From contig VCAZ01000107.1 of NCBI GenBank assembly GCA_005784505.1, positions 496,001 to 560,000 of the forward strand: a stretch of 64,000 nucleotides of DNA, read 5' to 3'. Source of the stretch: Bagarius yarrelli (taxonomy: Eukaryota > Chordata > Actinopteri > Siluriformes > Sisoridae). A program made the position numbers and the translations under genes. Shown in pieces: positions 44,456-56,586 of this stretch (position 1 is the stretch's first letter; the number at the start of each line of letters is the position of its first letter). The notes beneath the pieces were generated by a model. That model did no database searches, was not told where the DNA came from, and saw nothing but the letters and a program-made list of their open reading frames with translations.

Positions 44456-45476
44456 ATCAGCATAAGGTTAGCATGGGAGCTAACAGAGAAACACTGGAGA
44501 GGGTAGAGATTTGACATGCACACTGACGGTTGACATGTACATTAACGCTTACAATGACGATGCAAGACAAAGATAGACTGAAACACATGGGTATATATAC
44601 ACAGCCTACCAAAGGAAAAGAAGCAGAACCGGAAGAAAATGAGGGAGCAATCAACTAATGATGAGACCAGGGAGAATGACGAGACCAAATTAATGACAAA
44701 CAGAAAGCACATGGCTAACAAACAAAAACACAGAAGTCACAGGGTGCCCTCTCATGTTAGATCAAGTTATATAGCTATTTAGTATAAGTTATTGCACAAT
44801 AGTTAAACATAGGGATTTGTTTTGTGTATAAAAATGCTAGGTTCCGATTGTTACAAAACTTCGGTTTATGCATATGTGTATGTTCACACGCCAGCAGTTT
44901 GAAGCTCCCGTATGATGCTCAGGTAGAAGCTATTCTTACGTCTACTGGTCGATGCAGTAATGGAGCGGAAACATTCGCCAGAGGGAAGCACTATAAATAA
45001 ATGATGACTAGGATGAAAAGGGTCCTATAGGATGTTATCTGCCCTTTTAAAGGAGACCTATTATTCGACTTTTCAGAAGATCTAATATTAACCTATGGTG
45101 TTCTCGGCATGTTTTTGACAGACGCTTTTTTTTTCTCAGATCATTTATTATAGTTTGTTAAATTTTCCCCTATTAGGGTGTCAGCAAAACACAATTTTTG
45201 TGTGTCCTTTTGAACCCAAATGAGCTGTTGCTCCCTGTCCCATTTCTAGTGGACTGTTGGGCCTTTAGACTCAGAGCAAAAAAAAGGCACTCAAAGAACT
45301 TTGAATCAATTTAAACGAATGTATTTAAAATCAATATTAAAGATAAGCCATACTCTGGAAAGTGTAAGTGCTTTTTCGCTGTCATTTATATTAAAATGAT
45401 GCAGTTGATAGCTAAATTGTTCTATTTTGTTTCATAGTAAATCTGTGCCAATTGTATTTCACTTGTTTGTTTTTAG
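44456..45476. other. No recognisable feature
   Basis: AT-rich, no coding or repeat signal recognised. Confidence 0.5.
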
Positions 45477-46824
45477 GTTCAAGGTTCAAGGAGCTTTATT
45501 GTCATTTCAGCCCCCAAGTGCTACACAAATCATAGAATTTCACAAAACAACAAACTACAAGGGGCCACTGAACAGAATGGACATAAAGTGCACGTGTGCA
45601 ACCTAGTGCAGACAGTGCAGAACAAACAGTGCAATAGACAATACAAACAAATACAAAGACAGTGTAAAAAAGGCAATAAAGAACATAACATAACGCTGTA
45701 CACAACATTCAATAGCGCCAACCAGATTGTAAAACGACAGGTAAGACAGGAATGTGCAAATTAACAGCAAGATTGTGCAAAGAGCATTTTAAAGTGACTG
45801 TGCTTAACAAAATTTTTTTTTTGTTTCTGTTTACTTGTGTTGAATGTGTGTGTGTGAGTTGAGGTAGTTCGGTTCTGTGTTGAGCAGCCTGATTAAGGCT
45901 TAAGGAAAAAAATGTTACACATTCGGGTTGTAAGGGACCGAATGCTACGATATCTTTTTCCAGAGGCAGGAGTGTGAAGAGTGAGTGTGAGGGGTCCGCC
46001 ACAATGCTCTTAGCTTTGTGGATGTAGGGTGTGGTGTAGATGTCCGTTATGGAGGGAACAGAGACTTCAATTATCTTCTCAGCTGTTCTCGCTGTCCTCT
46101 GCAGGGTGTTATGATCCGAAAGGTGCAGTTCACAAACCAGGCAGCTGCTTAGAATGCTCTCGCTGGTCCCTCTGTAAAACATGGTCAGGATGGGAGGTGG
46201 AAGATGGGCTTTCCTCAGTCTTCACAGGAAGTAGAGGCGCTGCTGGGCTTTTTTACTAATAGAGCTGGTGTTGAGTGACCAAGTAAGGTTCTCCGTCAGG
46301 TGAACACCAAGAAATTTGGTGCCCTTGACGATCTGTCGATGTTCAGCGGAGAATGGTCACTCCTCACTTTTCTGAAGTCAACAAGTCTCCTTAGTCTTGT
46401 CAACATTTAGACAGGTTATTGGCTTTACACCAGGCTGCCAGCTGTTTCTCCTCCTCTCTGTATGCTGACTTGTCGTTCTTGTTGACCTTGTCATCGGCGA
46501 ACTTGACGATGTGATTTGAGCTGTGCATTACCACACAGTCATGAGTCCGCAGAGTCAACAGCAGTGGGCTAAACACACAGCCCTGCGGGGCCCCAGTGCT
46601 CAGAGTGGTGGTGCTGGAGGTGCTGCTTCCAATCTGGACTGACTGAGGTCTCCCAGTCAAAAAGTCCAGGATCCAGTTGCAGATGGAGGTGTTCAGGCCC
46701 AGCAGGCTCAGTTTCTCGATCAGATGCTGAGGGATTATTATGTTAAATGCTGAACTAAAGGCTATAAACAGCATTCGTATGTATGTGTCTTTATTGTCCG
46801 GGTGTTTCATTAATTAATTAACAG

Positions 46825-48155
46825 TGTCTTAATTCAATTCAATTCAATTTTATTTGTTTGGCGCTTTTTACTATGGTCATTGTCACAAAGCAGCTTCACA
46901 CAATCGAAGATATTATAAGATGAAAATGAAACAGAAATCAGTTGGACGGTGGCAAGAAAAAACTCCCTGAGACAGAATAGGAAGAAACCTTAAAGGGAAC
47001 CAGAATCAACAGACAACTCATCCTCATTTGGGTGAAAAACAGGTAGCAGGAATTATGTAATTACACTGTGTGTGTAAGCAACTTAAAATCCTTAAAGAAC
47101 AGCTGGAACATCTTTATGGCAGAGTGGGATGTCCTTGGTCACCCTGGTGATGTATTATCAATTGGAGCAGGTCACAGGGAAGGGTCCGACAGGTCTGGGT
47201 GGAGATGGGGTCTGGATCACTGGCAGCTCCGTTATTGCATATGTAGCTCGACAGTGAGGGAGAGGGGGGGGGGACAAAAAAGAAGGAAAACAGTTAAGTG
47301 ACATTGTAATCACAGTGTATGGAGTGATTAATTATATAATGTAGAGTGCAAGCATGGACTCCGGCAAGACTAACTAGGTCAGCATAACTAAAAGGAGAAC
47401 CAGAGGGAAACGCAGACATGAGGGCTCCCTGATATGTTAAGCAACCAGCCGCTCTCATCATCAACACCGTGATCAATAAGAGAGGGGAAGACAGCATCTA
47501 AACATACCAGATCACCATAATACTCAACACCCATGAGTCCCCCGGATCTGCTCCTTTATCTAAGGGGAATCAATACAAAAGGCTTGATTAAATAAGTACG
47601 TTTTTAACCTGGACTTAAACACTGAGACTGTGGCTGATTCTCGAACGTTCATAGGGAGGCTATTCCATAGCACTGGGGCTCTGTAAGAAAAGGCTCTGCC
47701 CCCTGCTGTAGAGTTTATAATGCGCAGTACTTACAGGCAGCCTGCATCCTTTGATCGAAGTAGGCCTGGCGGAACGTAAGACACTAGAAGTTCGCTTAGG
47801 TACTGTGGCACGAGACCAGGTTAGGGGTTATAGGTTAGACGTAGTATTTTAAAATCGATGCGGTGTCTCACTGGGAGCCAATGCAGTGTGTATAAGACCG
47901 GCGTGATGTGCTCGTATCTTTTAGTTTTAGTGAGGACTCTCGCTGCTGCGTTCTGGACTAACTGAAGTTTACTAATGCACCTAGTTGAACATCTAGACAG
48001 TAAAGCGTTACAGTAATCCAGCCTGGATGTGATAAACGCATGAACTAATTTTTCTGCATCATTTAGTGACAATATATTTCTTATTTCAGCGATATTTCTG
48101 AGATGATAGAACGCTATCCTGCTAATATTATCGACATTATATTAATAAGGTAATA
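46825..48155 (-). mobile_element. L2-type LINE 3' half nested in Rex1-like LINE (copy B)
   Basis: It begins with an AATTC repeat and the tail TTTTATTTGTTTGGCGC. It carries an antisense RT C-terminal ORF at 48072-47821 (FITSRLDYCNALLSRC, ISKLQLVQNAAARVLT, TLHWLPVRHRIDFKIL). It separates Rex1 RT sequence on either side, so it inserted later. It is highly similar to copy A at 38.8-40.1 kb. Confidence 0.82.
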
Positions 48156-48941
48156 TTAATGTGCCTCATGACGATCCTTTCGAAGCATTTTATCACAATG
48201 GGTGTGAGTGCGACGGGACGGGGCAGGAGACTGCTGACTTTTTCAGAACAGGGATGATGGTAGCGGTTTTGAGGAAAGTGTTAAAGATATCAGTAAAGAC
48301 ATCTGCTAGTTGTGTTGCACAGTCCCTGAGCACTCTGCCGGGGATGTTGTCTGGTCCAGCAGACTTCCGTGGGTTAACTTTGCTTAAAGTTCTCCTCACA
48401 TCAGCCGTGGTTAGACAGGGCACCTGGTCATTGGGAGGGTGGTCTTCCTCTGTGCCACGTTGTTCTGCACCTCAAACCGGGCATAGAAATCGTTCAGCGC
48501 ATCTGGAAGAAAGGCATCACTGTTACAAGCAGGTGGAGTTGTCTTGTAGTTAGTGATAGTCTGGATGCCCTGCCAAATGCACCGAGTGTTTCCGCTGTCC
48601 TGAAAGTGGCTGTGAATTTTCTTGCTGCACACGTGCTTTGCCTCTCTTATAGCTCTAGATAGTTTGTCCCCGGCTGTTTTTAGGACGTTCCTGGACTTAA
48701 GCAGCGCATGCACCTCTGGGGTAATCCACGGTTTCTGGTTGGAGCGTGTTGTGATGGTTTTGGAGACAGTCACGTCATCAATGCACTTGCTGATATAGCT
48801 GATTACTGATGTCACATACTCCTCCAGCTTAACACATTCGCCGTTGGTTGCAGCCTTCCTAAACATCTGCCAGTCAGTGCACTCAAAACAGTCCTGAAGA
48901 GCAGAAGTATCTCCTGTTGGCCACGTTCTCACCTTCTTTAA

Positions 48942-49741
48942 CCCTTTTATGCATGAATTATGAGAATCTCAGTCAGGATTTTTTTCCTGAGTGTTTTTAG
49001 TCCCCTCTAGGCATGATAAAACAATGCTACTAAAATTTGTTTTTATAAACCTTTTTTTTCATGCGTTTACAAACCTGTCCAAGTCCCTCAAGTGGACACC
49101 ATGCGTTTGATGTTTTAACCAAGAAACGCTGCTAATCTTATGTTTTTATGTTTGTTAACACATTATACATTATACTGGGGGGGGCAGGGTGGCTCAAATG
49201 GTTAAGGTGCTGCATTGTTAATCTGAAGACCAGAAACACCTGGGTTTAAGCCCCACCTCCAGCAAGTCAACCACTGTTGGGTCCTTGAGCAAGACCCTTA
49301 ACCCTTCCTGCTCCAGGGGCGCTGTATCATAGCTGACCCTGCGCCCTGACCCCAACCTACCAAGATGGGATATGCGAAAAATGCATTTCATTGGCTCTGT
49401 ACACGTACCTTACACAATGATTATACTTACTTATAATACTTTTAAAAGAAATGCAAAAATGTTACATTTATGCCTAGCAGAGTTTCTAGAATTAAACAAA
49501 TTGTTTTTTTGCATCAATTATCCTGGGATGTTCAGCATTTCTGACTTTCTGTTAGCCATCTTGGATTTAAGTAAAGAAAAATGCAGTTACAATGACTGAG
49601 ATATAGATGGTAGTTTATGGGATGACACACAAGCATCTACTGTGTTGGCTTATTAGCAACTATTATGACAAAACCAATGCATATGCTAGCGAACAGCTTT
49701 TGAACAGCTGTCCACTGTAGTGACCAAAATGCATGAAAGGG
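48942..49741. mobile_element. piggyBac-like non-autonomous element (MITE), 800 bp, TTAA flanks
   Basis: TTAA at 48938-48941 and 49742-49745 flank inverted ends CCCTTTTATGCATGAATT and (reverse complement of the right end) CCCTTTCATGCATTTTGG. TTAA duplication and CCC-starting termini are the piggyBac signature. No transposase is encoded. The element sits inside the Rex1-like LINE, whose sequence resumes on both sides, and itself contains a tRNA-SINE. Confidence 0.8.
49178..49400 (+). mobile_element. tRNA-derived SINE nested in the MITE
   Basis: An A-box-like GGGTGGCTCAAATGGTTAAG and a B-box-like GGGTTTAAGCCCC are followed by CCTTGAGCAAGACCCTTAAC and a GAAAAATGCATTTCATTGG end. It is a different SINE family from the DANA-type copies. 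Confidence 0.75.
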
Positions 49742-50309
49742 TTAAAACCAGTTTAGAGCGTCTGACGAGCAGTCTGTATGCTGGAATTAGCATAACAGAG
49801 ATGTGGTCTGAGTATCCGAGATTAATATGAAGCTCCACTTGTACTCGTTGCAAAATCCACATGTTTCTAGAATTTAGGGAGCACTGGCGATGATAAACAT
49901 TCTGTCGGGGTGTGCATTCTGCAGATCGCTAATAGTACATAAAGCACCTTAGCATTAGCGCTGGGTGGAATGTACAATGTTTAATGTACAATGTTTAATG
50001 GTGGGTTTTAGTTTTGTTCCTTATTAACTAAGTTTTATTTACTATTTTGTCATATGATATTATTTTGAGCTTTAAAAATGATACATGCTCAACTTACCTT
50101 TACCTTTCCGTTTCTAATGATTATGCACTCAAATTACCTTCCCAGATGTGTGTTGACTGACTGGGAAGTTATGAATGAGTACAGTATATGAGCTGTAGTT
50201 TTTTTATGATTGTATATTTTCTATATGTTTGTATGTATCTTAAGAGTTCCTATAAATTGATAAACTTTTCTGTTATTTATATAGATCCCATGTCAAATCA
50301 GAACAATGT

Positions 50310-50590
50310 GGATGTTACTTTAACACATACCATCTAAAGTACTTAACAGGGTTATGCACCCTGCCACAAAGAAAATGCTCCAGGAATGATTTAAGGAAAA
50401 CAATGAGTTTAAAGTGTTGACTTGTCCTCCAAATACAGATCTCAATCCAATCAAGCATCTATGAGATGTGCTGGCCAAGTTTGAACCATAAAGCCAATCT
50501 CGATCTGATTCAATCTCGCAATTTACAGGATTTAAAGGATCTGCTGCTAACATCTTGGTGGCAGATACCACAGCACAACTTCAGTGTTAA
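50310..50590 (+). mobile_element. Tc1/mariner transposase C-terminal fragment
   Basis: Plus-strand wording TCPPNTDLNPIKHL (the third catalytic region, E replaced by K) and RNLQDLKDLLLT-like codons near 50510-50575 indicate a Tc1-family transposase 3' end. Stops are present. Its downstream terminus appears about 1.65 kb further on (52235-52325), displaced by an RTE LINE. Confidence 0.6.
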
Positions 50591-50599
50591 TACACAGAA

Positions 50600-52230
50600 A
50601 GAGTTGGGAGGAGGCAAGGCAAGAGTGTAAGACTGAGAATAGGGACGCTGAATGTTGGAACAATGACAGGTAGATATAATGTGTGTAAAGGAGACCAGGT
50701 GGAGGGTTTTATCATGGTGTGGATAGTAAGAGAAATAGGGTAGTGGTGATCCTGAAAGAGAAGTTTGTGAAGAATGTTCTGGAGGTAAAAAGTGTCAGAC
50801 AGGATGATAAGTCTGAAGTTAGAAATTTAATGGCTGATGGCGAATGTTGTAAGTGGTTATGCCCCACAAGTAGGTTGTGAGTTAGAAGAGAAAGAGAAGT
50901 TCTGGAGTGAGTGAGATAAGGTAATTGTGAGTATTACCAGAGAAGAGAGAGTAGTAATAGGTGCAGACTTTAATGGACATGCTAGGGAGGGGATCAGAGG
51001 TGAAGTGTTGGGCAAGTTTGGAGTCAGAAAAAGGAACAGTGAAGAACAGATGATAGTAGACTTTGCTAAAAGGATGAAGATGGCTGTGGTAAATACTTTT
51101 TTTCCAGAAGAAAGAGGAGCATATAGTGACTTATAAGAGAGGAGGAAGGAGCACGGGAGCACAGGAAGATTACATAGAAGATAAGGAGACTTAGGGGTGG
51201 AATGAAGAAGTTCAGGAGGAAGCCAAGAAGAGGTGGGACATAGAAAGGACTAAAGAAAGTAGACAGAAATACCAGGATTTGCAGCACAGGGTGAAGAGGG
51301 AATTGGCCAAGCAAAATGCATATGATGAGTTGTACACTAGATTAGACATTACAGAAGGAGAGAAGGACCTGTAAAGATTAGCAGGTTAAAGTTATTAAGG
51401 GTCAAGATGGAGTACAAAAACAAGGGTGATGTGCAGTGTTGCAACAACTACAGGGGCATAAAGTTGAAGAGTCATACAATGAAGGTATAGGAAAGAGTAG
51501 TGAAATCTAGTTTAAGGAGGGTAGTAGGTATTTGTGAGCAGCAGTATGGCTTAGCAGAGCTGAAGATCTTGAGGTTTTCTTTGGGAATGTTAGATGTTTT
51601 GGGGAGAAAGTCAGGGAAGCCAGACTGAGGTAGTTGCCCAAAAAGAGCACTACAGATTCAATCGTTGCTCTGAGAATGCTGATGGAGAAGTACAGAGATG
51701 GTCGTAGGGAGCTGCATTGTAGACCTGGAGAAAGCATATGACAGGGAAGAGCTGTGGTATTGTACAAAAAGGTCAGAAATAGCAGAGAGGTATGTCAGGG
51801 TGGTGCAGGATATGTAGGAGGGAAGCAGGACAGTGGTTAGTGTGTAGTAGGTCAGACAGAGGAGTTCAAAGTGGAGGTGAAAACCTAGAGAGTTGGAGGT
51901 TTGCTCTGGAGAGAAGAAGAATAAAAGTCAGGTGTAGCAAGACAGAGTACATGTTTGAACATATTGGTAAGAGGATGTTAAAATGAAGCTACATGGCAGA
52001 AGGCAAAAAGGAAGACCAAAGAGGAGGTATGTGGATGCGATAAATGAGGACATAAAGGTATTAGGTGTGAGTGAAGAGGATGTAGAGAATAGGGTTAGGT
52101 GGAGACAGATGAGATGACCCCCTAAAAGGGAACAGACAAAAGGAGAATACACACACAAACTAAATAGGCAATACGAGCAATACCTGGACACAATGAGGGA
52201 TCAACTGAAAACAAGTCTGAGTCTGATGTC
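50600..52230 (+). mobile_element. RTE-clade LINE, truncated, with internal deletions
   Basis: The endonuclease begins RIGTLNVGTMTG near 50640. EERVVIGADFNGHARE and VDFAKRMKMAVVNTFF follow at 50944-51105. The RT remnants LEKAYDR (about 51727) and WRFALERRRIKVRCSKTEYM (about 51897) come next, then a C-terminal GRRQKGRPKRRYVDAI near 52000. Between QTEEFK and ENLE the catalytic palm with its FADD box has been deleted. This resembles the family often mis-annotated as craniofacial development protein 2. It is inactive. Confidence 0.8.
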
Positions 52231-52234
52231 TTAT

Positions 52235-52325
52235 GTTTGCTGGCCTGGTGTGGTACCACTCCTAATACCCTTTTTAGACATATGTTCATAATGTGGTCAT
52301 AATGTTATGCCTGATTGGTGTGTAT
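52235..52325 (+). mobile_element. Tc1/mariner 3' terminus
   Basis: CATAATGTTATGCCTGATTG followed by GTGTGTA matches the terminal inverted repeat wording of the Tc1-like family whose transposase fragment lies at 50.3 kb. It is taken as the other side of the element interrupted by the RTE insertion. Confidence 0.45.
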
Positions 52326-52699
52326 TAGACTTTTGTCTTGCTTGTTGTGTTATTTTTTAACCCTTTCTGCTCTCTAGTGATAAGGTATGTAGCAGCTTTA
52401 GTGCATTCAGCTTCAATGCATTTTAGCTTGTGTATGTAGGAGAAATTTAATATACTGTAAATCTTGCAAAAACACACTATTCTTATTCTACATGTGAGAT
52501 AAGGAGAGGGAAAGCCTGCCACTCATGTTGTGCAAACTGCTGCGTGTTTTAGTTTAGGATTTGTGTATGATTCATATTTATATGTGGTGATTGTAGCTGC
52601 TTGTCATCATGCAGAGAATATCATAACATCAAAAGCAGTGGAGAATAACAAGATGATTATACTGTGGAAAAGCAACTGCTGAGGCACAGAACAAATGTG

Positions 52700-52812
52700 T
52701 AATTCTGTGTTTTTGTGTAGCACCATGGGGTCCTGGAGAAACGTTATTTCATTTCACTGTGTACTGCATCTGTTTTATATGGTTGAAATTATAATAAAGC
52801 TTCTTGAACTTG
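52700..52812 (+). mobile_element. Rex1-like LINE 3' UTR fragment
   Basis: CATTTCACTGTGTACTGCATC, TATGGTTGAAATTATAATAA and the terminal AAGCTTCTTGAACTTGAACT repeat match the Rex1 3' end, parallel to the tail at 45.48 kb (antisense). Confidence 0.7.
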
Positions 52813-55800
52813 AACTTGAGACCTGAGAAAATGTTTAAGATGAGTGGCGGTCATCAGAAAATAAATGTTATTTACTATAAATCAAAGAAATTACATTATA
52901 TTCAGATTAACTGACACTGCTAACATGTGTATCTTATATATATATATATTATAGTCTTTCCAACAATGCTGACAATACTATTGACAAAAAAATGTTTAGT
53001 TATAGAAGGAAGTCATTTGTAATATGCACTGGGTTCGTTTGTCTGTTTAAAAACAACCGTCACTGCTAAACTATTTGATGGCTGTGATCCTGTAAATTTT
53101 TATCACATTTCTATTAGGCAGGTGGATGTGATTTGGCGAAGTAGAATGTGATTCTAAATGGCATCTCTAATACATTACATGCTGTACTGAACAATTGTAT
53201 CCAAGATGTGTGTGCAGTTTAGTTAATGTGTGAACATTTCCCTCACCTTCAGGACCAAAAATAGATGTGTGTGTGCAGTAAAATGGATTTAGGGTTGTGT
53301 ATGAATAAAAAGTAAATTCATAGATTATTTTTAATTTATGGTTCTAAAGATCAGTGTTGTGGTTGTTAAATGTTATAAGGTTGTGATTGAATGTAATAAT
53401 GTTAAAGCCTGTTTTATAGTAAGAATGTTGCTCTATTGCGGTTCTACAGGTTCTCCGTTACACAGCATTTTACACTCAATTGTTCATTAGTGATTGTTTA
53501 TGATTCAGTGTCTAAATTCATTCATGTTTATTTTGGATCATTAGAATCAGTACAGTCTAAATTCACTAATGTTGTTTCCTGATTAGCGTAAATTATTTTA
53601 ATAGAGTTTATAGTCTAATTTCATGTTGGGATTTAATGTTAATCCAGGAATCGTCAGTATCAGGAAATTGTTCCAGAATCAGTGACTTTTCAGTCTCAGA
53701 CAATCAGAGATTTTTCAGTATTTAGTTAATAAAAGTTTTTTATTTTGTTTGTGGGGAAAGATTTGAAATGGATTAAGGCGGTTTGATTGACACACACTGA
53801 TGACATCAGATTGTTATAATTGGTTGATTGAAATGTTTCTTCAGGATCAGATACTTAGTAAAATCATGTCCATGGGGCAGAGAGCGCATTGTCCTGTGGT
53901 TTGGGCCTATATCAGATTTAAAGCAACCGTCATCATCAAAACACAAAATAAAATAATGAGATGGTTGTTGATTGTCTCGGAAAAATTGTCCGAATCCTAA
54001 ACTGAGACACACCGAAGCTGTTCTCATGGCCTAATAACTAGACTTCTTTAATTGGCGGTTCAGATTCTTTGAAATGTGTTGTATATTTTCTCTGTCTTGC
54101 TTCTACATAATAAGAAAATTACCTATAAATGTATTTATTTTTATTCAGAAACTGCAGAAATATATTTGTTTTCCCACATTTGACAGGTTCTCTATGATAC
54201 ACAGCTGTAAATAATACTGCAAATGTAGGACTATTTTAATGGGGAAAAATTTACAAACAGTTTATTTTGGTTGTCTTTAAATAATTGTGTAATTAGATAA
54301 TTAACTGAATTCTGTCATGCACTAAAGAAAATAACTTTTCAAAACAGAGCATTTAATTAAGTACATAAACAATAATAACTGTATGATAGAACAACACACA
54401 CAATTTACCTATTCACCTAAACGTTACACACTTTTCAAATAAAGACAAAATGATACTAAAACATTAGCAACAAAAATTAATATTAAAAGAACTGGAGATT
54501 TTTTACAGCAACCTGCTTAGTGGGCAAAACCCCAAATTAACATCAAGCAGAATTGTGTAAATACCTGAAACACTGGAATAAAATTACAATTGTACAAAAA
54601 TAGATATTTCTCCTTAAAGCAAACACTTTGTGTTTAATGGATCAGCTGTTAAACACTGTTTATCTTCCATGAGACCAAACAGCTGGATGTTATTTTAAAT
54701 GTGATTTAAAGTTTGTGATTTGAATGTGAAGAAACTGCATGTAAACCATGACTGTGCCTGAGTGACAGCACTGAGCTAAATATGTACGTTTGTAAAGACT
54801 GACCAGTGACTGTGTTTAAATTCTGAGGTCTGATTATGAAATATGTAGTAATAATAATAATAATAATAATAAATAACCTTAAATGTATAGAGTATATATA
54901 CCGTATAAGAACACTGTATGTAGGTCATCCTGGTTCAGGTTTCTTGCAAAAGGATTTTTTTTTTTTTTTAAACAAACAACACTATGTAATTGCACAGACT
55001 GCATTTGACCCATACTATAAAAAGGGTTTTCCAAAGCCTGAGGTTGGTTTATTTCACAATGATTGCCAAGTCTGAACAACGTGTACATTATTGTTTTAGC
55101 TGTTTCCAGCTGACAGTATAAAATTCCAAAATTTCCACATCCCTGAGACCAGACCATAATCTGGATACTCTTAACAGAAAGAGGCTGTTCACATTAAAGT
55201 CTAATTCAATTCCGTTTAACGTATTTATCATCACTTGTAAACACTAGGTGGCAGACTAACACCTCTCTTTCTACAATCTCGGCCCTGAATTGGCAGATTC
55301 TCTAATCATTGCATTCATGATCCAAGTGTCAGCAACAACATACACGTTTTGAGAGACCACAGTAATGAAATTGCAGCACAAAACATTATTACAGAGAGTA
55401 ATATTATTACTCTTGCCCTGGAGACAGAGACTGATATCCTGGCAGTCAGGTTATATGATTAAATCAAAATTAGGTCCTGGTGATGGTTATGAGCAGTTAA
55501 GGACATTTGTCAGTTGTGTTGTTTTAGTTAGCATGGCTAAAAGCTACCAGCACTGGGTTAATATCCCCAGTCTCAAATATTCTCATGTGATTACATGGCT
55601 GTGTATCGAGGGACACATATTAATAGAACTGATTCTTAATCAGGCAACAAAAATGTGCTACAGTGAACGTAGCTCTAATTGCATATTTTCCAGCATGACT
55701 GATGTTTTGCTACGAATCGTCACATGAAAGTTAATTACATCTGGATTTTTACATATTGAGACAGATTTTAAGGGGAAACCAATTTTACATTACAAAACAT

Positions 55801-56586
55801 TTTACACGAAAAAAAAAAAATCCACCTTTCCTCTAGTAATAAACTTCAGGCGCACCCGCTTTACATTTCAAACATTTCTTTCATTCCTGCGTCTCTGCTA
55901 CAGCCAATCAACACTGCTTATTCCAGAGATCAACCACAGGCGCCCTGTTACAATCAACACTGAAAGAAATAAAATCAAATAAAATCAAAGTTAAGTGCTG
56001 CAAGTACAATTAGTTCTTTCTTATATAACTTTTCTCTCATCTGTAAATTTCAAAATATAAAAAGAATTAAAGTTTATTGCAAACTTAATGATGAATATTA
56101 TAGTACAAAAAGTAGAGTCAATAATAAAAGCCGGTATGAGGCATGAGAAAAACATGTCCTGTGAAATCGAAGGGTGTGTATGAAGTTTTGCATCCATTCA
56201 TGTGACCTTTAAACTCACACTGAGGTGAACGTGTACAGACATGAGAACTGAGAAATGACACTGTGGACCGCAGAGGTAGATATCTGTGAGGCAGAAATGA
56301 TTACAACTATGAGATCTGATCAAATAGATGCAGCCAGATAACCTCCCACGTTATGATTTACTGATCCGTCCCCCAAATCCATTACTTAATCCTAAACAGT
56401 GAAATTGAACAGATTTACAAATTCCAACGACGAAGCACCAAAAGTTGATCTATTTTTCTCCATGATAAAGCAGTTGTCACTGAGATGAATCTGCTCATGG
56501 CCTCCTGAGGCTGATGTGTGTGTGTGTGTGTGTGTGTGCAGTGTTCTTCAGAGGGACACTCATGACTGAGTTAAGGCACTGCTCCG
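52813..56586. other. Gene-free AT-rich interval; right part is the rxra 3' UTR
   Basis: No coding exon was recognised from 52.8 to 56.5 kb. It contains ATAATA runs near 54850, poly-T at 54955-54969, poly-A near 55809 and a GT microsatellite at 56515-56540. The last few hundred bases are the presumed rxra 3' UTR on the minus strand; a TTTATT (minus AATAAA) near 56070 is one candidate polyadenylation signal. Confidence 0.4.

Larger units (their letters stand above)
45477..50000 (-). mobile_element. Rex1-like LINE, antisense, split by later insertions
   Basis: Read 3' to 5' along the plus strand. First comes the 3' UTR with its tail (antisense of AATAAAGCTCCTTGAACCTT) at 45477-45540. The RT C-terminus follows at 46182-45950 (MFYRGTSESILSSC, AEKIIEVSVPSITDIYTT), then the RT core at 46810-46400 (YIRMLFIAFSSAFNIIIP, LSTGAPQGCVFSPLL, FADD). 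An L2 block interrupts at 46.83-48.15 kb. Then the RT N-terminus (48423-48193, RKSAGPDNIPGRVLRDC) and the pre-RT linker (48932-48411). A piggyBac-like MITE interrupts at 48942-49741, followed by endonuclece-side sequence to about 50000. It is frameshifted and dead. The layers give a relative insertion order. Confidence 0.82.

Noticed and set aside
45502..45721. Cys-rich frames on the minus strand
   Set aside because: Translation of the Rex1-like LINE 3' UTR.
29041..56500. Search for wdr5 exons between brd3 and rxra
   Set aside because: No WD-repeat coding sequence recognised on either strand; all longer frames are explained by transposons or lack domains.
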